This document shows, one piece after another, positions 1 through 5,059 of a stretch of 7,851 nt of DNA (position 1 is its first letter; each line of letters starts with the position of its first letter). The stretch lies in assembly GCA_023136715.1 (NCBI GenBank), contig JAGLQT010000182.1, forward strand, positions 1-7,851, in the 5' to 3' direction. Source of the DNA: Gammaproteobacteria bacterium. Lineage in GTDB: Bacteria; Pseudomonadota; Gammaproteobacteria; SZUA-229. The position numbers and the translations under genes are program-made. The notes under the pieces are model-generated. The model did not search any database, was not told where the DNA came from, and saw only the letters and a program-made list of their open reading frames with translations.

Positions 1-762
1 AAAATGCAGCAATTTGATGTCTACACATATAACCATTCGGTTGAAAACTGTGCGTTGGGCATTGCCTTTGGCCGCCATATGGGACTGCACAAAGAAGGCT
101 TGCAATCATTGGCAATGGGCTTGCTACTAATGGATGTAGGGAAAGCGAAATTGCCACGTGATTTGTTAACCAAACAAAGCGCACTGACTACAGAAGAAAT
201 CGCAGAGCTGCAGAAGCATGTTGCTTATTCTGCTGAGATTCTAAAAAAAACTGAAGGCATTACTGAGGATGTTATAAATATTGCGCTAACACACCATGAG
301 CGTTATGACGGCAGTGGCTATCCAAATAATCTGGTAGGAGTACAAACACCTATATACGGACGAATTGCAGCAATCATTGATTGCTATGATGCAATGACGA
401 CTTCAACACCTTACCGTAAAGCAGTATCTGAACATGAGGCATTGCAGAAAATTTACAATTTACGTGGCCAATATTTCCAGCCGGAACTAGTTGAACAGTT
501 TTTACAATGCATGGGAGTATATCCAACAGGTTCACTAGTTGAGCTTTCAACAGGTGAGGTTGGTATTATTCTGTCTCAAAATGCAAAACATCGGCTGAAA
601 CCAAAAATCATGGTGATACTGGATGAGCAAAAACAGCCGTGCGCAGTACGACATATAGTAGATTTAGCTGTACAAAGTGAAGATTCCAATGGCATGCCAC
701 TACAAATTACCAGAGGCCTTGACCGTGGTGAGTACGGCGTAGATACAGCCGTTATTAAGTAG
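1..762 (+). CDS. HD-GYP domain protein, probable c-di-GMP phosphodiesterase, 5' end missing
   Basis: The reading frame is open from base 1, so the true start lies outside the window; the Met at base 4 is mid-domain. Numbered from that Met, the visible part holds most of an HD-GYP domain (about residues 5-170): YNHS (His11), the HD position as M43-D44 in LLLMDVGK, His72, then HHERYDGSGYP (97-107), which is the GYP signature, and IIDCYDAMT (124-132). Enzymes with this domain hydrolyse cyclic di-GMP using a two- or three-metal centre. The last 80 residues (VYPTGSLVEL and on) match the small extension seen after HD-GYP in proteins that carry an N-terminal DUF3391; that part would lie upstream. 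The first metal-ligand His of the HD pair is replaced by Met, so activity is uncertain. No clear terminator follows. The domain call is firm; catalytic function is not. Confidence 0.9.
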   Translation, partial: KMQQFDVYTYNHSVENCALGIAFGRHMGLHKEGLQSLAMGLLLMDVGKAKLPRDLLTKQSALTTEEIAELQKHVAYSAEILKKTEGITEDVINIALTHHERYDGSGYPNNLVGVQTPIYGRIAAIIDCYDAMTTSTPYRKAVSEHEALQKIYNLRGQYFQPELVEQFLQCMGVYPTGSLVELSTGEVGIILSQNAKHRLKPKIMVILDEQKQPCAVRHIVDLAVQSEDSNGMPLQITRGLDRGEYGVDTAVIK

Positions 763-847
763 AACTTACGGTTAGACCAGGGAGGAGCAATCTTTTTAGC
801 TTTTAAAAAACAGGCCTGCCCCCTCTAGTTTCAATCATTTACTTACT
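763..847. other. short spacer between convergent genes
   Basis: This 85-bp spacer lies between the stops of the HD-GYP gene and the DUF6172 gene. It holds an AT-only inverted repeat (TTTTTA at 793-798, TAAAAA at 804-809) and the 8-bp palindrome CAGGCCTG (811-818), which on the minus strand is followed by six T. Neither forms a convincing rho-independent terminator, because the palindrome leaves no room for a loop. Confidence 0.35.
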
Positions 848-1144
848 CTACTCTGCCTCAGGCTTTTTATTTCGAGTACAGGGTTTAGCCATGATCTCCA
901 GATAAAAACTTTCAAGCTGTTCTGATTCAGCCCAGCTAATCGATTTATTAATCTCAGATAGATGGATAACCTCACTACTTGCCTCATCAACACCGAATCG
1001 ACAGTCAAAATCCCAGAAATCAGCGCCTTCAGGCAAGGCCCTTCTACGTTCTCTTTTTATATATTTTTTAACTTCATGTTTAATGGCTTCAACCAGCCTC
1101 GGAATACTGAGCTTTTCGTGACTTAATTTAAACGTTTTTTTCAT
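848..1144 (-). CDS. DUF6172 family protein, function unknown
   Basis: A 98-residue basic protein beginning MKKTFKL. The frame is open further upstream to 1195, but family members as I know them begin at MKKTFKL, and a GAG-containing, weak Shine-Dalgarno sits just before this ATG, so I take 1144 as the start. Visible hallmarks are KHEVKKYIKRERRRALPEG (about residues 24-42), then FWDFDCRFG, then IHLSEINKSI, and a C-terminal FYLEIMAKPCTR. I recognise this as the uncharacterised DUF6172 family of small cytoplasmic proteins; no activity is known to me. The dense Lys/Arg run around residues 24-38 could contact nucleic acid or another acidic surface, but that is a guess. It has no signal peptide or membrane segment. 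It is transcribed divergently from the pilU-like gene and convergently with the HD-GYP gene, so it is probably monocistronic. Confidence 0.85.
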   Translation of the reverse strand: MKKTFKLSHEKLSIPRLVEAIKHEVKKYIKRERRRALPEGADFWDFDCRFGVDEASSEVIHLSEINKSISWAESEQLESFYLEIMAKPCTRNKKPEAE

Positions 1145-1303
1145 AGTTTTCTCAAAGCTATAATGGGTATTACTGGAGGTAAGAACCGGTACCAAAGAGC
1201 AGTTATTTCATACTGCAAAATTCATTCCACCTGATATCGCAACACGCCAGAAGCCTGTCACAATGGCTATTAATTACACGGGTACAAGTATAAGGTAACT
1301 TCT
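1145..1303. promoter_or_regulatory. divergent intergenic region, DUF6172 / pilU-like
   Basis: This 159-bp spacer separates the two divergent start codons and must carry both promoters. For the minus-strand gene the best sigma-70 candidate I can read is TTGGTA, 17 bp, TAATAC, which is weak. For the plus-strand gene I see no convincing -35/-10 pair and no sigma-54 site. AAGG (1292-1295), 8 bases before the ATG at 1304, is a good ribosome binding site for the pilU-like gene. Confidence 0.4.
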
Positions 1304-2410
1304 ATGGATATATCTCACTACCTGAAGCTAATGGTCGATAAAGAGGCCTCTGATCTCTTTTTCAGCCCGGGCGCACCCATCAATATCAAAATCGAAGGCA
1401 TTACCTCTGCCATTGATGACCAGGTTTTACCTGCAGGCAGCGTAAAGAAAATTGCCCACGCATTCATGAACGAAGAACATCAACAACAATTCAAAGAGAA
1501 TCTTGAACTGGATATTTCCGTCTCAATCAAAAATATTGGAAATTTCAGAATCAACGTATTCAGGGAACGCGGTGATGTGGCTATGGTTATACGCTATATC
1601 AAAAATCGCATCCCCAGCATAGAAGAGCTTAATCTGCCCGTTTGTTTAAAAGAAATGGTGATGGAGCCAAGAGGACTTGTCCTGATCGTCGGCACGACTG
1701 GTAGCGGAAAATCAACTACGCTGGCATCTATGGTTGATCACCGCAATGAAAATAAAACAGGTCATATACTAACGATTGAAGACCCTATTGAATTCGTACA
1801 CACGCATAAAAAATCCATCGTCAATCAACGTGAAGTGGGACTCGACACCCTGTCCTATGCCAATGCACTTAGAAGAGCAATGCGTGAAGCGCCCGATGTA
1901 ATCCTGATTGGTGAAATCCGTGATCGTGAAACCATGGAACAGGCCATCGGCTACGCAGACACCGGCCATCTCTGCCTGTCCACGCTGCATGCAACTAATG
2001 CCAACCAGGCGCTGGAACGCATTATCAATTTCTTCCCTGAAACTGCACATGAACAGCTTTATCTTGACCTCTCGCTTAGTCTTAATGCGGTGGTTGCCCA
2101 ACGCCTGGTACACGGCCAGGATGGCAAGCGCGTACCCGCTGTAGAAATCATGCGTACCACTGCATATGTGAAAGAATTAATTCAGAAACATGAAATTGAC
2201 AACATCAAGGAAGCCATGGAACGAAGCTCAGAAGGCGGTATGCAAACATTCGATCAATCACTATACAAATTGTACAATGAAGGAAAAATCAGCAAGGATG
2301 AAGCGCTCAATAATGCTGACTCCAGGACCAACCTTGGTTTACATATCCGCCTGGATGAAAGCGGCACAGGAAATGACATTAGTGGCCTGTATGTAAATAC
2401 AAACGATTAG
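1304..2410 (+). CDS. pilU: PilU-like type IV pilus retraction ATPase
   Basis: A 368-residue hexameric secretion-type ATPase of the PilT/PilU family, which acts at the inner-membrane base of the type IVa pilus and powers pilus retraction as an accessory to PilT. An N-terminal PAS-like domain (about 1-105) precedes the RecA-like core: Walker A GTTGSGKST (130-138), Asp box TIEDPIEF (157-164), Walker B region DVILIGEIRD (198-207) and His box HLCLSTLHA (222-230). The FVHTHKKSIVNQREVG stretch and the C-terminal GMQTFDQSLYKLYNEGKISKDEA with NADSRTNL resemble PilU rather than PilT, and the AIRNLIRE motif of PilT is absent. Length is close to Pseudomonas PilU, with a non-conserved tail of about 18 residues. 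The start is supported by AAGG 8 bases upstream. Usually pilU follows pilT; here it stands alone, so it may be a second copy. Confidence 0.92.
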   Translation: MDISHYLKLMVDKEASDLFFSPGAPINIKIEGITSAIDDQVLPAGSVKKIAHAFMNEEHQQQFKENLELDISVSIKNIGNFRINVFRERGDVAMVIRYIKNRIPSIEELNLPVCLKEMVMEPRGLVLIVGTTGSGKSTTLASMVDHRNENKTGHILTIEDPIEFVHTHKKSIVNQREVGLDTLSYANALRRAMREAPDVILIGEIRDRETMEQAIGYADTGHLCLSTLHATNANQALERIINFFPETAHEQLYLDLSLSLNAVVAQRLVHGQDGKRVPAVEIMRTTAYVKELIQKHEIDNIKEAMERSSEGGMQTFDQSLYKLYNEGKISKDEALNNADSRTNLGLHIRLDESGTGNDISGLYVNTND

Positions 2411-2581
2411 AAGTCATAGAACAAAAGAGAGAGGAGTCTGACACCTTTAATTTATTGAGGAAAAAGCCTTTTATTTTTCTATTCTGCCTATACGTAACGT
2501 ATATCAATGCAATTGGTACGGTTTATATTGGAGAATATGGAATGAGATGGATGCCAAGTCACTCATTTAACAAAAAAGTAT
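2411..2581. other. intergenic region upstream of the beta-helix lipoprotein gene
   Basis: An AT-rich 171-bp spacer. It contains the imperfect palindrome GGAGTCTGACACC (2433-2445) followed by TTTAATTT, a form that reminds me of dispersed intergenic repeats in gammaproteobacteria. It also contains the perfect 15-bp palindrome at 2489-2503 and a -10-like TATATT (2524-2529) with only a weak -35. No hairpin plus T-tract terminator is seen after the pilU-like gene. A frame opening with TTG at 2455 reads into the next gene out of frame and is not credible as a gene. Confidence 0.4.
2489..2503. promoter_or_regulatory. perfect 7-1-7 palindrome, possible operator
   Basis: TATACGT-A-ACGTATA is a perfect inverted repeat of 7-bp arms around one base, about 80 bp before the lipoprotein start. 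It ends about 20 bp before a -10-like TATATT (2524-2529) and so covers the expected -35 region. With a one-base centre it cannot form an RNA hairpin, so a dimeric DNA-binding regulator is the natural reading. No regulator is identified. Confidence 0.35.
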
Positions 2582-4804
2582 ATGGGTTTATATATGAAAT
2601 CATTGCTTCACACTTCGGTCCTGTTTCTTTTATCGTTTGTTCTAACCGCCTGTTTTGGTGGCGGAGGCGGAGGCGGCACAACAATAACCCATACCATTTC
2701 AGAAGTCTCACCCCTGTACAACACAAATGGCTTTGACTGGAACGATTATGTTGTGGACGACGGCGCGACTTTTGCTCAGGCTACAGGTACGGCCTGTTAC
2801 GCAGATACTGACACTGCCTGCCTGCATGGGGGAGAGATGCGCATGGTTGAGATCACCGGTCTTTCGTCCTGTACTGGCATCACGGCTTCGGACACGCTTG
2901 GCGCGTTCGACTGGATCTGCGACAACAGCACAGGCACAGCCAGGATTATCTCCACCGGCCTCGCTTCGGGTCACGGACTTGCCGACTTATTGGACTTTAC
3001 CCAGCTCGCCTGGAAAGAAAACAGCCTGACGGTTTATCGAGATGGTGTTGAGATAGATACGACCACACCGGCCGTATGGTGGACAAATACAGTGAATTCA
3101 ACTGCCACGGGCGGTGTACTGGGTATTGCTAGCGAGGTTTGGGTGATACCGAGTAATATCACGGCGGGTTATACAATTGAGGCAGACAGAGTGGCACTTG
3201 TCGCGGCTCCGGGTGTTGTTATCAACGGCCCGGATGGCGGGGAATTCAGCTACGTCATATCCGCGTCAGGCAAGGACTTCCTCTGGCTCGAGGGAATGGA
3301 GATAGACGCGGCAGGTGACGGCGCTGGCGTGAGTTGGCAATTGGTGAGGTTCTCGGCGATGAGAGATATCATAGTCGAAAACGCAGACACAGGACCTGGA
3401 CAGCACGGGGTCAGCCTCACAATCTCTTCAAGCAACAGCTTATCCAATATAACCGCGAACAATAATGGGGGGTTTGGGATCTCTCTCAACTCATCTTCAA
3501 ACAACACGTTCTCGGACGTGACCGCGAGCAATAACGGTTCCGGGGTCTATATCGAAGAATCTTCAAATAACACGTTCTCGGGCGTGATCGCGAACAATAA
3601 TGATTTTCACGGAGTCAAACTCTACTCCGTCTCCTCCGTCTCTTCGGATAACAACACGCTTTCAGGAGTGACCGCGAACAATAACGGAGAGTATGGGCTC
3701 GTTATCTTCTCCTCGAACAATATAATCTCAGGCGTGACCGCAAGCAATAGCTTTATGGGGATTATCCTCAACGCCTCGAATACGGTTTCCAATGTGACCG
3801 CGAGCGGCAACTATATAGGGCTCCATCTCGCCCCCTCGTTTTACAGCATACTCTCTAATATCACCGCGAGTAATAACGATACCGGAGTCATGCTCATCTC
3901 CTCCACAAACAACCTTCTCCTGGGCGTGACCGTAAGCAATAATAATTACGGGGTCTATATCGAAGACTCTACGGGCAACACGCTCTCGGGTGTGACCGCG
4001 AGCAATAACAATACCGGGATCGAACTCTTCAATTCCTCAAATAACTACTTCACAGGTGATTTTAAGGTGGGGACCAACGGGTCAGACTGTAGGGTCACCA
4101 CTAATGCCTCTCTCACGAACCCGGGGCTAGATGACGACAGTGACCCTAGCGACCAGGGCAACGATACGGTACACGACGGGCTCTGTATACAGGAGGGTGC
4201 CTCAGACTTCGGCACCGCTGTAACCGGTATAACCCTCGGTTCATCCTTTGTTGCCAAGGACTATCAGGACGACAGTGCAAACACAAGCGACACAGACGGG
4301 AATGCTGTCATAACCGATTTTGCCTTATCCTTTGACTGGGTAAACTTCGAAAACCCATACCGCCTCTGGGGCAAAGAGGGCAGCGCATTCCCCAGCGAGA
4401 CCAACCGGGGCATGATTGGCTGCAGCGACAAGGTATATACAAATCAGATGGACTGTGAAACAAACTTCGAGGCGTGGGCCGCATATGCCCGTATATGGGA
4501 CTGGTCGCTGCTGGCGACCGATACGGTAATAAAGGATCTCCTCCCGCTACCCACAGGCAACGATACGCTCACGCACACATGGTCTGACTTGAGCACCTCA
4601 ATCATCCTCCGCAACGCGGTGGAGATACAGGGTGATGAAATCGGCGATGACGACACCCTCTGCGAGACGGGCGAAACCTGCCTGTATACACCGAACATGG
4701 GTTCCTATCAGGGGCATGGCAGTCTCATAAGCGCGGGCAGCATCGGCACAGGTGGTACACTTGAGAACATAATTCTCATGAAGTACGAGACCAATGGCTA
4801 CTAG
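2582..4804 (+). CDS. probable outer-membrane lipoprotein with right-handed beta-helix repeats
   Basis: A 740-residue protein. A hydrophobic signal peptide ends in the lipobox LTAC with Cys24 as the lipid-modified residue; Phe at +2 gives no inner-membrane retention signal, so export to the outer membrane is likely. Seven glycines (26-32) follow as a flexible linker. Residues 33-278 are a non-repetitive region with several Cys. Residues 279-490 hold about nine PbH1/NosD-like repeats of the type SNNTLSGVTASNN..GV.L, a right-handed parallel beta-helix found in surface carbohydrate-binding or carbohydrate-acting proteins. The remaining 250 residues include IGCSDKVYTNQMDCETN (612-628), LCETGETC (693-700) and an end in MKYETNGY, features I recall from large, uncharacterised beta-helix proteins of proteobacteria. 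ATG at 2594 (MKSLLHT) is an equally good start; neither start has a strong ribosome binding site. No catalytic residues can be assigned. It stands alone, convergent with the copper ATPase gene. Substrate and role are unknown. Confidence 0.85.
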   Translation: MGLYMKSLLHTSVLFLLSFVLTACFGGGGGGGTTITHTISEVSPLYNTNGFDWNDYVVDDGATFAQATGTACYADTDTACLHGGEMRMVEITGLSSCTGITASDTLGAFDWICDNSTGTARIISTGLASGHGLADLLDFTQLAWKENSLTVYRDGVEIDTTTPAVWWTNTVNSTATGGVLGIASEVWVIPSNITAGYTIEADRVALVAAPGVVINGPDGGEFSYVISASGKDFLWLEGMEIDAAGDGAGVSWQLVRFSAMRDIIVENADTGPGQHGVSLTISSSNSLSNITANNNGGFGISLNSSSNNTFSDVTASNNGSGVYIEESSNNTFSGVIANNNDFHGVKLYSVSSVSSDNNTLSGVTANNNGEYGLVIFSSNNIISGVTASNSFMGIILNASNTVSNVTASGNYIGLHLAPSFYSILSNITASNNDTGVMLISSTNNLLLGVTVSNNNYGVYIEDSTGNTLSGVTASNNNTGIELFNSSNNYFTGDFKVGTNGSDCRVTTNASLTNPGLDDDSDPSDQGNDTVHDGLCIQEGASDFGTAVTGITLGSSFVAKDYQDDSANTSDTDGNAVITDFALSFDWVNFENPYRLWGKEGSAFPSETNRGMIGCSDKVYTNQMDCETNFEAWAAYARIWDWSLLATDTVIKDLLPLPTGNDTLTHTWSDLSTSIILRNAVEIQGDEIGDDDTLCETGETCLYTPNMGSYQGHGSLISAGSIGTGGTLENIILMKYETNGY
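3416..4051 (+). repeat. in-gene tandem repeats, mostly 66 bp, coding for beta-helix coils
   Basis: Nine imperfect units, each with a core close to GTGACCGCGAGCAATAAC. The first codon of the core (Val or Ile) falls at 3449, 3518, 3584, 3668, 3734, 3794, 3860, 3926 and 3992. The spacings are therefore 69, 66, 84, 66, 60, 66, 66 and 66 bp, which is 22 residues in five of eight steps. All steps are multiples of three. A tenth partial unit (SSNNYFTGDF) closes the array. The 84-bp step carries a Ser/Val-rich insertion (YSVSSVSS). Confidence 0.85.
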
Positions 4805-4856
4805 TTAATTAAAGATGTCTGAGCCGGGTTTTAATTTTTATTAAGCTGATATTTCA

Positions 4857-4886
4857 GTGGTTGTGGGTGCGACTACCCACAACCAC
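4857..4886. terminator. strong hairpin, possible bidirectional terminator
   Basis: GTGGTTGTGGGT (4857-4868) pairs perfectly with ACCCACAACCAC (4875-4886) around a 6-base loop. It lies between two convergent stop codons, as expected for a shared terminator. No T-tract follows on either strand, so it is not a classical intrinsic terminator; it may instead stabilise 3' ends or belong to a repeat. Confidence 0.45.
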
Positions 4887-4996
4887 CAAAGTTATGAATT
4901 ACTACGTTAGCTTAGTAAACACTAAAAACCTGAAAGCTGAATTACAAAATATATCCTTGTATTTCACCCTACGGGGCAACCATAAAACGGCTGTTC

Positions 4997-5017
4997 AATT
5001 TCGATCTCATCGAAATT
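4997..5017. repeat. perfect 9-bp inverted repeat
   Basis: AATTTCGAT (4997-5005), loop CTC, ATCGAAATT (5009-5017). It lies just past the stop of the copper ATPase gene on the minus strand. No T-tract follows, so terminator function is doubtful. Confidence 0.5.
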
Positions 5018-5059
5018 AGTCCGGCTCAAAAACATGCTGGGATGACGGTCTAAGGAGAT

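Larger units (their letters stand above)
4805..5059. other. palindrome-rich spacer between convergent genes
   Basis: This 255-bp stretch has no gene. It contains three hairpins: a 12-bp perfect stem (4857-4886), a 9-bp stem with one mismatch (GAATTACAA 4939-4947 with TTGTATTTC 4957-4965), and a perfect 9-bp stem with a 3-base loop (4997-5017). A 7-bp inverted pair, GAGCCGG (4821-4827) and CCGGCTC (5021-5027), brackets them. This could be a pair of terminators, or a small dispersed repeat inserted between the genes. Confidence 0.5.

Noticed and set aside
793..818. Possible terminator between the HD-GYP and DUF6172 genes
   Set aside because: The stem at 793-809 is AT only, and CAGGCCTG has no loop, so neither should form a stable hairpin despite the T-run on the minus strand.
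1145..1195. Longer N terminus for the DUF6172 gene (17 extra residues from 1195)
   Set aside because: The added residues do not resemble the family, which begins MKKTFKL; the spacer is better explained as promoter DNA.
1769..2113. 114-codon minus-strand frame
   Set aside because: It is antisense to the Walker A to His box part of the PilU-like gene, which is clearly the real coding strand.
2455..2736. Small frame starting with TTG, hydrophobic N terminus then Arg-rich
   Set aside because: It has a TTG start without a convincing ribosome binding site, and its second half is the glycine-linker region of the lipoprotein gene read out of frame, which produces the Arg run.
3250..3810. Two minus-strand frames across the beta-helix repeats
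   Set aside because: They are antisense readings of the repeats, with repeated LLFAVTPE-like blocks that only mirror the coding repeats.
3416..4051. CRISPR-like regular spacing
   Set aside because: The 66-bp periodicity is in frame, imperfect and codes for beta-helix repeats; there are no unique spacers.
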